Shown one piece after another: positions 1 to 6,134 of a DNA stretch of 10,200 nucleotides. The DNA is from Lachnospiraceae bacterium UBA4317 (lineage in GTDB: Bacteria > Bacillota_A > Clostridia > Lachnospirales > Lachnospiraceae): assembly GCA_002394525.1 (NCBI GenBank), contig DGUF01000211.1, positions 9,600 to 19,799 of the forward strand. Reading direction: 5' to 3'. The translations under genes and the position numbers were made by a program. A model generated the notes under the pieces. It did no database searches. It was not told where the DNA came from and was given only the letters and a program-made list of their open reading frames with translations. Position 1 is the stretch's first letter. Each line of letters opens with the position of its first letter.

Positions 1-32
1 AGAGTGCCTGTCCCCTTGTCACACTTGTCCCC
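1..32 (-). repeat. type 1 GGGGACAGGCACT element, truncated by window edge
   Basis: Bases 3-22 are the exact reverse complement of GTGACAAGGGGACAGGCACT, which recurs at 8949-8968, 8973-8992 and (inverted) 9013-9032. Bases 1-25 are identical to 9011-9035. A second partial core (CTTGTCCCC) follows at 24-32. The element lies immediately downstream of the cotH1 stop codon and, read on the strand of that gene, is in the sense orientation. The partner arm, if any, lies outside the window. Confidence 0.85.
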
Positions 33-35
33 GCA

Positions 36-2153
36 TCAGGGAATATAGACCGGATCAAACTCCCGGTCTTCATAGATGGGCTCGTCGGGCTGCAGGAGGT
101 TTCCGGCGGGATCCGACCAGCCGGTGATGAAGCCGTTGGCTTCGCGCTGGGGGGAGGACTGCTTTTCGCCGTAGTCCCAGGTGGGCAGAAAGCCCATGCT
201 TTCCCCGTCGCGGACGTAGTAGGAGAAGTCGTCCCAGGCGAAGTGGAAGAGGAGGCGGTGGAAGCTGTCCGGGTCGCTGTAGTAGTCGTGGAGGAACTGG
301 ACTCTTTCCTCGAGCAGGGTCTTTACCAGGCCGGTGCGCTCGTCGTAGTCCAGGTCCTTGTGCCAGCGGAGGTAGTGGAGTTTTGTATCGACTTCGAGGA
401 GGTCCCTGTTCTGGTCATATTCATTTTTCAGAATATTCCGGATGACGGGCTCCAGCTCCTCCAGGTAGATCTTTGAGACCAGGGCGGCGAAGTCGGGATC
501 CTGGCCCATGCGATGGAGCCAGCGCTTGCGGCCGTCCCTGAGCCAGAGGGTCCGGGCGGAGGTCTTGTAGTAGTCGCCGCAGTTCATGTTGCCCAGGCAG
601 AGGTCGAAATCCCAGACGGGGCCGCAGTAGAGCAGGGGGTCGCCGGCCTTTTTGTAAAAGAAAAAGCTGTAGAACTCGTCGTCGGACTGGACGAAGAAGT
701 CCTGGATCAGGTACATGCGGGCCCAGGAATCCATGTCAAAGTAGTCGAAGCAGGTCAGGCCGGTGTCGGGGTTGGTCCAGTCGTCGGCGAAGAGGGCCTT
801 CTCGGCCTCGCGGACATAGTCAGCGATGTACTGGTATTCGCTGACCGAAGGCTGGGAGGGCGACTGGATGTCGATGTGGTGGGTATCCGTCGAAAACCAG
901 ACGTCGTTTTTGCTGTAGCGCTCGTCCATTTCCAGCAGATAGCCGCCGGAGATGTCCTCGGGATCATTTTCCCAGTCGTAGGCCAGGGCCTCGTGGCCGT
1001 CCTCATCGGTCTCCATGACGATGCTCTTGAGGGTCTTGCGGGGGAGGGCCGCGCCATCGGCAGTAGAAGGACTGGAATCGCTCTTGTCCGCGGCAGAGGC
1101 GCCTTCCGTGGAACCGGTCCCGGAATCGGCCGTTTCCCCCAGGTCGTCCGCGTCCGCCTGCTCGGGATTGGCCTTGCGGTTGGCCTTCTGCAGGTTGTTG
1201 ATCTTCACAGTGCCGCCGCTGACATTGAGCCGCTGGTTGAGCAGGTAGAGGGCCTGGTAGCGGCCGTTGATATAGAGGTTGACGAAGCGGGTCTGGGGCG
1301 TGTAGGCCAGGCCCAGCCGCTCCGCGGCCAGGAAGGCATAGTACTGGCGGACCTGGGAGGAGTCCCAGAAATTGGCGATCAGGGCAAACTTGCGGCAGCT
1401 GCTCATGCCCAGGAGCTCATTTTCCTCCTCCATGTTGAGGTTGTAGGGCTTCTTTTTCTGGGACCAGGTGGAGTTGCCCCGGCCCTTGATGCTGCAGGTT
1501 CCGCTGCTGTCGGGCGTGCCGTCCGTCTGATAGATCCGGTAGACCGCGTCCTCCGACGTCTCGTGATGGCGGTCGTCGTTGACAGCCTCCATGGATCCGC
1601 TGGCGGTCTCGATATACATGGAAGGGATATTTTGCGTATAGAGAAAAACGACATCCTGAGAGTCCGCGGAATTGCCGTCCGCGTCCAGGATCGTAAAGGT
1701 GTAATGGACATTCTCAGCGAAAGCCGGGAGCCTGTCTCCGGACCGGAAGGAGCCGGAGATCTTTTTTTTCGAATCATTGCGGCTGTCGTCGGGGGCCTCC
1801 TCGACTGACAGGGTCTCGGCGCTGTTCATCCGCAGGAAGAGGTGGTCGTCCATTTCCGCGGGGACATAGGCGTACCAGGTGCCGGAGTCTTTGTCCTCGG
1901 TCAGGCGGAACCAGGCCTCCTCGTTCTCGTGCCCCTTGTCCGGGACAGGGTTCCCGATGATCCTCTCGTCGGCCCTGCCGCTGAAGGTCAGCCCCTCGAA
2001 ACCGGCAGGGTAATCCTCCGCCCGCCCCTCAGGATCCAGCTGCCAGTGGGGATAGTATTCGTGGTGGCTTTCGATCCTGGCGCCCAGGATGAAAATGATG
2101 CTCAGCGCGCCCAGCAGCAGGAGCGGGACCGCGTGATTGTATTTTTTCTTCAT
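36..2153 (-). CDS. CotH-family atypical kinase, membrane-anchored (paralogue 1)
   Basis: Encodes 705 residues. The start at 2153 is preferred over an in-frame upstream ATG because GAAAGG lies 10 nt upstream and the protein then opens with a short basic stretch (MKKKYNHA) followed by a hydrophobic segment at about residues 9-24, a signal anchor or signal peptide; the rest is probably extracytoplasmic. CotH-family motifs appear in order: GRGNSTW (224-230), KKPYNLN (234-240), FVNLYINGRYQALYLL (about 290-305), KINNL (from 317), GGYLLEMDER (403-412), FVQSDDE (487-493) and WDFD (514-517). By family knowledge, the Asp of the QSDDE segment (D491) corresponds to the proposed catalytic Asp and WDFD supplies the metal-binding Asp; this assignment is from memory of the family. 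A low-complexity Ser/Asp/Ala/Gly linker occupies about 325-375. The substrate is unknown: the founding family member phosphorylates spore-coat proteins, but nothing here indicates a coat role. It appears monocistronic, and I found no convincing promoter. Confidence 0.88.
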   Translation of the reverse strand: MKKKYNHAVPLLLLGALSIIFILGARIESHHEYYPHWQLDPEGRAEDYPAGFEGLTFSGRADERIIGNPVPDKGHENEEAWFRLTEDKDSGTWYAYVPAEMDDHLFLRMNSAETLSVEEAPDDSRNDSKKKISGSFRSGDRLPAFAENVHYTFTILDADGNSADSQDVVFLYTQNIPSMYIETASGSMEAVNDDRHHETSEDAVYRIYQTDGTPDSSGTCSIKGRGNSTWSQKKKPYNLNMEEENELLGMSSCRKFALIANFWDSSQVRQYYAFLAAERLGLAYTPQTRFVNLYINGRYQALYLLNQRLNVSGGTVKINNLQKANRKANPEQADADDLGETADSGTGSTEGASAADKSDSSPSTADGAALPRKTLKSIVMETDEDGHEALAYDWENDPEDISGGYLLEMDERYSKNDVWFSTDTHHIDIQSPSQPSVSEYQYIADYVREAEKALFADDWTNPDTGLTCFDYFDMDSWARMYLIQDFFVQSDDEFYSFFFYKKAGDPLLYCGPVWDFDLCLGNMNCGDYYKTSARTLWLRDGRKRWLHRMGQDPDFAALVSKIYLEELEPVIRNILKNEYDQNRDLLEVDTKLHYLRWHKDLDYDERTGLVKTLLEERVQFLHDYYSDPDSFHRLLFHFAWDDFSYYVRDGESMGFLPTWDYGEKQSSPQREANGFITGWSDPAGNLLQPDEPIYEDREFDPVYIP

Positions 2154-2214
2154 AATATAAAAACCTTTCGGCTGTTGTATTTGAAAAACGGCATTGATGC
2201 CATACACATGAAAA

Positions 2215-2282
2215 CACATGAAATTGCCGGAGCGGCGTATGAACTGTCATAGCTGCCGCGCACATGAAACTGCCGGAGCGGC
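2215..2282. repeat. 22-bp direct repeat upstream of cotH1
   Basis: CACATGAAA-T/C-TGCCGGAGCGGC occurs at 2215-2236 and again at 2261-2282, with one mismatch and a 46-bp period. It lies 60-130 bp upstream of the cotH1 start, where its promoter should be, but I see no convincing -35/-10 pair on the minus strand here. Confidence 0.7.
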
Positions 2283-2399
2283 ATTCAAATCGTATAGCCA
2301 TGGCCTGATATTGACAGAGTGAGCCGGCGATATTTTCAGCAAAGTACTTTTTTCATCATAAACGTATCGACAAAAATCCACAAGATTCTTTTTGCCCCC

Positions 2400-2476
2400 T
2401 GCCGGACCGGACTGATTCTACTTGCTCCTGCCGGACTTTGTTTTACTTGTTCCTGCCGGACTTGTTCTGCTCGGAG
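2400..2476. repeat. degenerate 25-bp tandem repeats (TGCCGGAC core)
   Basis: TGCCGGAC occurs at 2400-2407, 2429-2436 and 2454-2461. The last two lie in a 25-bp unit of the form ACTTGYTCCTGCCGGACTT, and a further partial copy (ACTTGTTCTGCTCGGA) follows. It directly precedes the 52-bp array. The stretch 2283-2399 shows a lone TTGACA (2311-2316) with no -10 at a workable distance, and nothing else that I can identify. Confidence 0.6.
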
Positions 2477-2489
2477 GACATATCTGACG

Positions 2490-2814
2490 AAAGGTCACGC
2501 ATATTTTCAGAAGGGGAAGCGACAGAGCTGCCGCGGGAGAGAAAGGTCACGCATGTGCGAGAAATCCGTGTCGCCCAGAGGGGATATCAGACAAAAGGTC
2601 ACGCATATTTCCGGTAGGTGAAGCGACAGAAGCACCGAAAGAGAGAAAGGTCACGCATGATTCCGGAAAGCGAAGCGACAGAGCCGCCGCGTGGGCGAAA
2701 GGTCACGCATGTGCGAGAAATCCGTGTCGCCCAGAGGACATATCCGACAAAAGGTCACGCATGATTCGGGAAAGCGAAGCGACAGAGGAGCCAAAAGAGA
2801 GAAAGGTCACCCCT
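2490..2814. repeat. 52-bp tandem repeat array, 6 full units plus a partial
   Basis: The 13-mer AAAGGTCACGCAT starts at 2490, 2542, 2594, 2646, 2698 and 2750, with a degenerate copy (AAAGGTCACCCCT) at 2802: an exact 52-bp period without a single indel. Two unit types exist. Type I (2490, 2594, 2646, 2750) continues with a TTCCGGAAAG-like segment and GAAGCGACAGA. Type II (2542, 2698) continues with GTGCGAGAAATCCGTG and TCGCCCAGAGG. The two type II units are 156 bp apart and differ at only 3 of 52 positions. The end of a preceding type II unit (GGACATATCTGACG) is visible at 2476-2489. The 52-bp period breaks any reading frame, so I treat the array as noncoding. It ends about 65 bp before the galactokinase -10 box. 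Confidence 0.92.
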
Positions 2815-2856
2815 GTGCCGGTCGCAAAAAATGCATAAAAAAAAGCCATTTTTCCA

Positions 2857-2886
2857 TACAAGACTAAATCGCTCTGCGCGTATAAT
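2857..2886 (+). promoter_or_regulatory. candidate promoter of the galactokinase gene
   Basis: A perfect TATAAT (2881-2886) lies in an AT-rich stretch about 107 bp upstream of the galactokinase ATG. No good -35 is present at 17 bp (TACAAG at 2857-2862 is the nearest, with an 18-bp spacer and weak match), so an activator may be needed or the call may be wrong. The 52-bp array lies directly upstream. The roughly 100-nt leader contains only a small CTGCC/GGCAG hairpin near 2938-2950. Confidence 0.5.
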
Positions 2887-2992
2887 GAAATATAAAAAAG
2901 AATAGGTTGCACATGGGCGCAAGTATTGACGTGGAGTCTGCCGGGGCAGGAACCATCGGGGAAGCTGCAGGGCAGGAAAGGGGGAAGAGAAC

Positions 2993-4282
2993 ATGTATGA
3001 CAGAAAGACACTGGCGCAGGAGCTGCGCCGGGGAGCAGTCAACACCAGGATCGAGGAGGTCTACGGCTGCAGCTCGCCGCAGACGGAAGTCTATGCGGAG
3101 CGGCTGGCAAGGGTGGCAGAGGGATTTGACGCCACATTTGCGGACAACGCCTCGGACCGGCTGGGCCTCTACAGCGCACCCGGGCGCACTGAGATCGGCG
3201 GCAACCACACAGACCACCAGTGCGGCTGCGTGCTGGCTGCCAGCGTAAATTTGGATGCGGTCGCGGCTGCGGCCCCCAATGGCAAAAATACCATCTGCTT
3301 CTTTTCAGAAGGGTACGGGATGATCGAGGTGGATCTGGACCGGACAGAGCCTGTCGAGTCCGAGAAGGAGTCCACGGCCGCCCTGATCCGCGGCATGGCC
3401 GCCCAGGCAAAGGAGCGCGGATTCGAGATCGGCGGCTTTGACGCATACTGCACCAGCAGCGTGCTGGGCGGCTCCGGCCTCTCCTCCTCAGCGGCTTTTG
3501 AGACCCTGACGGGGGTCATCCTCAATGACTTTTACTGCGATAATACCTTTGACGCGGTGGAGATCGCGAAGATGGGCCAGAAGGCGGAGAACCTCTGGTT
3601 CGGCAAGCCCAGCGGCCTGATGGACCAGTCCGCCTCCTCCGTCGGCGGTGTCGTCGCCATTGATTTCGCAGATGTGGACAAGCCCGTTGTCGAGAAGATC
3701 GACCTCAACCTTGCGAAGGAAGGATATGCCCTCTGCATCATCGACTCCCGGTCCAGCCACGCCGACCTGACCGACGCCTATGCGGCGATCCCCGAAGAGA
3801 TGAAAAAAGTCGCCGCCCTCTTTGGCCAGACATATCTGCGCGGGATCACAATGGACCAGCTCCTGCAAAAGACTGAAGAGATCCGCAGCGCCTGCGGCGA
3901 CCGCGCCTTCCTGCGCGCCATGCACTTCGTGCTGGACAACGAGCGCGCTCAGCAGGAGGCCCGGGCCCTGCGGGACGGGGACTTCGACCGCTTCCTCGGC
4001 ATCGTGAATACCTCCGGCCATTCCAGCTATGAATACCTGCAGAATACTGCCGTTGAGGGCAGCGTCTCCAGCCAGGCCGTCAACGTCGCCCTGGCCCTCT
4101 GCGACGTCCTCCTCGGAGGCCGCGGCGCCCACCGCGTCCACGGCGGCGGCTTCGCCGGCACCGTCCAGGCCTTTGTCCCCCTGGACATGCTCGAGACCTT
4201 CCGCGCCGGCATCGATGCCGCCATCGGCGAAGGCAGCTGCCACGTCCTCTCCATCCGCCCCGTCGGAGGAGCCATCCTGTAA
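2993..4282 (+). CDS. galactokinase-family GHMP sugar kinase
   Basis: Encodes 429 residues, slightly longer than the 380-400 typical of GalK. The start is supported by a GGGGGAAG ribosome binding site. All three GHMP/galactokinase motifs are present: the sugar-binding signature APGRTEIGGNHTDH (62-75), the phosphate loop GGSGLSSSAA (159-168) and the C-terminal HGGGFAGT (383-390). GLMDQ (208-212) places the catalytic base at D211, and R65 of motif 1 is the usual partner. The expected reaction is ATP-dependent phosphorylation of galactose or a close analogue at C1 in the cytosol, feeding the Leloir pathway. Motif 1 is unusual: classical enzymes read GRVNLIGEHTDY, whereas here the sugar-contacting Glu is Asn71 and the Tyr is His75. 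A divergent clostridial galactokinase branch seems likely. No galT or galE neighbour is visible, so the true substrate is inferred only. The 3' third of the gene uses C-ending codons markedly more than the 5' part. Confidence 0.87.
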   Translation: MYDRKTLAQELRRGAVNTRIEEVYGCSSPQTEVYAERLARVAEGFDATFADNASDRLGLYSAPGRTEIGGNHTDHQCGCVLAASVNLDAVAAAAPNGKNTICFFSEGYGMIEVDLDRTEPVESEKESTAALIRGMAAQAKERGFEIGGFDAYCTSSVLGGSGLSSSAAFETLTGVILNDFYCDNTFDAVEIAKMGQKAENLWFGKPSGLMDQSASSVGGVVAIDFADVDKPVVEKIDLNLAKEGYALCIIDSRSSHADLTDAYAAIPEEMKKVAALFGQTYLRGITMDQLLQKTEEIRSACGDRAFLRAMHFVLDNERAQQEARALRDGDFDRFLGIVNTSGHSSYEYLQNTAVEGSVSSQAVNVALALCDVLLGGRGAHRVHGGGFAGTVQAFVPLDMLETFRAGIDAAIGEGSCHVLSIRPVGGAIL

Positions 4283-4302
4283 GACTGCGGACGCCCGGAA
4301 GG

Positions 4303-4352
4303 GCCGTCAGATGCAATCATCCGGGAAGCCGTCAGCTGCAATCATGAGAAGG
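4303..4352. repeat. two-copy 25-bp tandem repeat
   Basis: GCCGTCAG-A/C-TGCAATCAT occurs at 4303-4320 and 4328-4345 in a 25-bp period, just after the galactokinase stop codon. The preceding CCCGGAAGG suggests a third degenerate unit. No coding potential. Confidence 0.65.
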
Positions 4353-4424
4353 AATTCTCTATTCCTCAGCCGACCGAATATGATCGGCAGGGATGTTATC
4401 CGGTCGATAAGATCATGAAATTCT

Positions 4425-4468
4425 ACCGCCGCGCCAGGCCCTTACATGAGCCCGGTACGGCGGTTTTT
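4425..4468 (+). terminator. rho-independent-like terminator after galactokinase
   Basis: Arms ACCGCCG (4425-4431) and CGGCGGT (4458-4464) form a 7-bp GC-rich stem around a long 26-nt loop, followed by a T run (4464-4468). It lies about 140 bp after the stop codon. The long loop makes it weaker than a textbook terminator. Confidence 0.6.
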
Positions 4469-4491
4469 ATGTGACCAAAGAACATGTCCAC

Positions 4492-4635
4492 GGCCTGATC
4501 CACCTGCGGCCTGATCCACCTGCGGCCTGATCCACCTGTGGCCTGATCCACCTGCGGCCTGATCCTTCTGCGTCCTGATCCTTCTGTGACCTGATCCTCC
4601 TGCGTCCTGATCCTCCCGCGGCCTGATCCGCGTCC
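4492..4635. repeat. 16-bp tandem repeat array, 9 units
   Basis: The CCTGAT core starts at 4494, 4510, 4526, 4542, 4558, 4574, 4590, 4606 and 4622, an exact 16-bp period. The consensus is GGCCTGATCCACCTGC. The first units are nearly identical (CCACCTG) and later ones drift to CCTTCTG and then CCTCCTG, a gradient typical of expansion from one end. The period is not a multiple of three, so the repetitive reading frames across it on the minus strand are by-products. Between this array and 4812 I see only a 10-bp direct repeat GCTGTCCTGA (4740-4749 and 4761-4770). Confidence 0.93.
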
Positions 4636-4812
4636 CGGGGGCGGCGTCCCGATTTTACCATCCACCTGCGCAAAACTTGCAGAAATCGCCCCCTTTTGGC
4701 CAGAAAACATCAAAAAAGACCTAAAGAAGCCGGGATTTTGCTGTCCTGATTTTTATCAAAGCTGTCCTGAAATAGATTTCCTCCCCCAAGTCCCAATGCT
4801 AATATGTACACA

Positions 4813-4832
4813 GATCAGGGGAAAACCTGATC
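4813..4832. promoter_or_regulatory. perfect inverted repeat upstream of promoter, possible operator
   Basis: GATCAGG (4813-4819) and CCTGATC (4826-4832) are perfect 7-bp arms around a 6-nt spacer, 20 bp upstream of the TTGACA box of the next gene. No T run follows on either strand, so a terminator is unlikely. The arm CCTGATC is the same heptamer repeated nine times in the 16-bp array. Confidence 0.5.
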
Positions 4833-4852
4833 GGGAAAAAACAAATTACAAT

Positions 4853-4880
4853 TTGACAAACACCAATCGATAAATACCAT
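4853..4880 (+). promoter_or_regulatory. sigma-A-like promoter for the 82-residue gene
   Basis: A perfect TTGACA (4853-4858), a 16-bp spacer and TACCAT (4875-4880, 4 of 6 matches) lie about 70 bp upstream of the start codon at 4950. This is a reasonable vegetative promoter with a leader of about 60 nt. Confidence 0.6.
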
Positions 4881-4949
4881 TCAGATTCATCCGGAAAATA
4901 AGGAAAAAATGCGGATGAAGGCGCAAAGAGAGCGCAGGAGGAAATAAAT

Positions 4950-5198
4950 ATGAAGATCAGAAACTACAGCGAAATCCAGGAACTCAACGCAGCACTTGAA
5001 AAGTGCACAAACTCCGTCTGGCTCATGGGCCCCAACGACGAGTCCTACGATATGAAGAATCCCGAGGAGTTCATCAACGGCATTCTCAGACTCACAGAGG
5101 GCAACAAGAACAACGATGCCGACCAGTTTGGCCTTTACACCAATACCCTCCAGGATGAGGTCATCCTGAAGGACGTCTGCCGCAAGCTGGCTGCATAA
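4950..5198 (+). CDS. small protein of unknown function, 82 residues
   Basis: A short soluble protein, beginning MKIRNYSEIQELNAALEK, with no membrane segment or signal peptide. AGGAGG (4936-4941) sits 8 nt before the ATG, an ideal ribosome binding site, and a promoter lies upstream, so it is very probably expressed. The sequence mixes charged and hydrophobic residues, with a CTNSVWLMGPND segment (19-30) that looks like a beta strand and turn, followed by an acidic NPEEFINGILRLTEG helix (37-51). It carries two Cys (C19, C78). It resembles, from memory, small uncharacterised proteins common in Lachnospiraceae, but I cannot name a family or function. It stands alone between the 16-bp array and a convergent gene. 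Codon use (AAC, GAG, CTC rich) looks like that of its neighbours. Confidence 0.8.
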   Translation: MKIRNYSEIQELNAALEKCTNSVWLMGPNDESYDMKNPEEFINGILRLTEGNKNNDADQFGLYTNTLQDEVILKDVCRKLAA

Positions 5199-5205
5199 GG
5201 CATCC

Positions 5206-5230
5206 GGCTCGCAAGACCCGCGAGCGAGCC
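5206..5230 (+). other. hairpin after the 82-residue gene
   Basis: GGCTCGC (5206-5212) and GCGAGCC (5224-5230) form a 7-bp GC stem 8 nt after the stop codon. Only TT follows, so it is not a classical terminator. It may stabilise the transcript, which then ends at the stronger hairpin at 5301-5347. Confidence 0.5.
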
Positions 5231-5300
5231 TTGAAATCATGAAAAGAGTTTATCTGCAGATGCTCACCCAAAGCTCTGCAGGCACGAGAGAAAACAAAGA

Positions 5301-5347
5301 CAGGTCCGAACGTACTGATTTTGCTTCAGTATGTCCGGACCTGTTTT
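5301..5347. terminator. bidirectional terminator between convergent genes
   Basis: Arms 5301-5318 and 5326-5343 pair over 18 positions with one mismatch and one G-T pair around a 7-nt loop. TTTT follows on the plus strand (5344-5347). On the minus strand the sequence past the stem reads TCTTTGTTTT. It can end both the plus-strand 82-residue gene and the minus-strand DUF1284-like gene. Confidence 0.85.
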
Positions 5348-5376
5348 GAGTCAAAAGGGGACGGTTCTGCTGACTC
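5348..5376. repeat. type 2 GGGGACGGTTCTG element
   Basis: A GAGTC/GACTC-bounded element with core AGGGGACGGTTCTG. Its reverse complement matches 9171-9198 closely: both are bounded by GAGTC and GACTC and share CAGAACCGTCCCC. The outer GAGTCA (5348-5353) and TGACTC (5371-5376) are inverted. It abuts the terminator at 5301-5347 and overlaps the stop codon of the DUF1284-like gene. Confidence 0.8.
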
Positions 5377-5968
5377 ACGCCCGCCCCGAGCAGATCTCTC
5401 TGCACAGGGACAGCCACTCGCAGTCCGGACAGCAGGCCTCAAGCAGTTCGGAACTCATGCGCGGCATGCCCTTGGACGCCGGCCCCTCCGTGAAAACATG
5501 GCCTGCCGCCAGGCCTGCATAGTCCAGGACCAGCTCATCAAAACGCTCAGGCTTATCAGACCGGCACCGGCCGTCAACACAGTTGGGACAGCTGCAGCAC
5601 AGGTCGTCACAGCCCCGGACCAGCCGGATGGAAGTTTCACTTATTCCCGTCTCACTTATTCCTGTCTCCCTGGCTCCTGTCTTTTTGCCTCTCGGCTCGC
5701 CTTCCCCCGATTCACCGGACTTGCTGCCTTCCCCTGACTCATCCTTTCCGCGATCAAAAAATGGCAGAAACCCCGTCCGGCCGGATATTTCCGTCATCCT
5801 CTGCACAAATTCCGGGCTGTAGCCCCGGCCGCGGAAATTCTGCAGACACAGAAGGTGGTGGGGACGCAGACGGACCTCCTGCAGGGCTTCTTCTCCGGAG
5901 GCGCCTTCATTCGGGGAACCACAATTATTTTCACTGCGCACATTTAAATCGGATAAATCTCTGAGCAT
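5375..5968 (-). CDS. DUF1284-like cysteine-rich protein
   Basis: Encodes 197 residues. The start at 5968 is chosen because GAGG lies 7 nt upstream; in-frame GTG/ATG codons 5-6 codons upstream have no ribosome binding site. The RPHHLLCLQNFRGRGYS segment (35-51) is the hallmark of DUF1284. The C-terminal part holds clustered cysteines: C120, C124, C125, C127, C130 and C135, then C179, C180, C183, C189 and C193, in CxxC-like arrangements that suggest metal or iron-sulfur binding; this is inferred, and the family function is unknown. Residues about 72-113 are a low-complexity Gly/Glu/Ser/Lys insert that includes three 5-residue repeats (ETGIS). DUF1284 proteins are usually about 130-150 residues, so the insert and the N-terminal extension account for the excess length. 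The gene converges with the 82-residue gene, and its stop lies inside a type 2 element. Confidence 0.78.
   Translation of the reverse strand: MLRDLSDLNVRSENNCGSPNEGASGEEALQEVRLRPHHLLCLQNFRGRGYSPEFVQRMTEISGRTGFLPFFDRGKDESGEGSKSGESGEGEPRGKKTGARETGISETGISETSIRLVRGCDDLCCSCPNCVDGRCRSDKPERFDELVLDYAGLAAGHVFTEGPASKGMPRMSSELLEACCPDCEWLSLCREICSGRA
5637..5681. repeat. 15-bp in-frame tandem repeat in the DUF1284-like gene
   Basis: TCACTTATTCCCGTC (5637-5651), TCACTTATTCCTGTC (5652-5666) and the degenerate TCCCTGGCTCCTGTC (5667-5681) repeat every 15 bp. On the minus strand they encode ETGIS-type pentapeptides inside the low-complexity insert. The period keeps the frame, so copy number can vary without breaking the gene. 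Confidence 0.8.
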
Positions 5969-5994
5969 GAAAAAACCTCGCATCACTATTTTGC

Positions 5995-6024
5995 TTGACG
6001 CTTCTTTGTACGAAAAGGTATGAT
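5995..6024 (+). promoter_or_regulatory. sigma-A promoter of cotH paralogue 2
   Basis: TTGACG (5995-6000), an 18-bp spacer and TATGAT (6019-6024) give 5 of 6 matches at both boxes. The start of transcription would be near 6031, giving a leader of about 177 nt before the ATG at 6208. It is divergent from the DUF1284-like gene. GGTATG (6017-6022) and CATACC (6056-6061) form a loose inverted repeat overlapping the -10. Confidence 0.65.
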
Positions 6025-6090
6025 TATCTACGCTGTAAAATTAATATAAAATTAACATACCAATAACATACGAATGGTAATTTGATGAGC

Positions 6091-6134
6091 CCCGGTCATT
6101 GCCGGGATCTTTTTCCCGATTTTAAAGAATCGGG
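6091..6134 (+). promoter_or_regulatory. two leader hairpins upstream of cotH2, first terminator-like
   Basis: CCCGG (6091-6095) and CCGGG (6102-6106) form a short GC stem followed by ATCTTTTT, which resembles a small intrinsic terminator inside the leader. CCCGATT (6115-6121) and AATCGGG (6128-6134) form a second, perfect 7-bp stem with a 6-nt loop. The arrangement could be an attenuator, but I see no known riboswitch or T-box core. Confidence 0.4.

Noticed and set aside
513..1808. Long plus-strand open frame of 431 codons opposite cotH1
   Set aside because: It is antisense to a clear CotH coding sequence, has a Val/Gly/Ala-rich translation typical of a complementary-strand shadow, and no ribosome binding site or recognisable domain.
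1931..1941. Type 1 element core (CCCCTTGTC) within cotH1
   Set aside because: Only nine bases match, encoding an ordinary part of the protein; expected by chance at this length and composition.
2311..2339. Plus-strand promoter at TTGACA 2311-2316
   Set aside because: The only AT-rich hexamer nearby (TATTTT at 2331) is 14 bp away, too close, and no gene follows before the array.
2490..2814. CRISPR array
   Set aside because: The regular 52-bp spacing resembles CRISPR, but the conserved core is only 13 bp, the intervening sequences are themselves repeated in two types rather than unique, and no cas genes are present.
2319..3045. Open frames across the 52-bp array on both strands
   Set aside because: The 52-bp period shifts frame in each unit, there are no ribosome binding sites, and the translations have no coherent composition.
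3488..4243. Minus-strand open frame of 251 codons opposite the galactokinase gene
   Set aside because: Antisense shadow of a gene with all GHMP motifs; the translation is low-complexity Gly/Ala/Val and has no domain signature.
4423..4713. Minus-strand open frames with a repetitive GSGRRRIR-type peptide
   Set aside because: They only translate the 16-bp tandem array. Because 16 is not a multiple of three the frame cycles through the repeat; there is no ribosome binding site and the frame crosses the galactokinase terminator.
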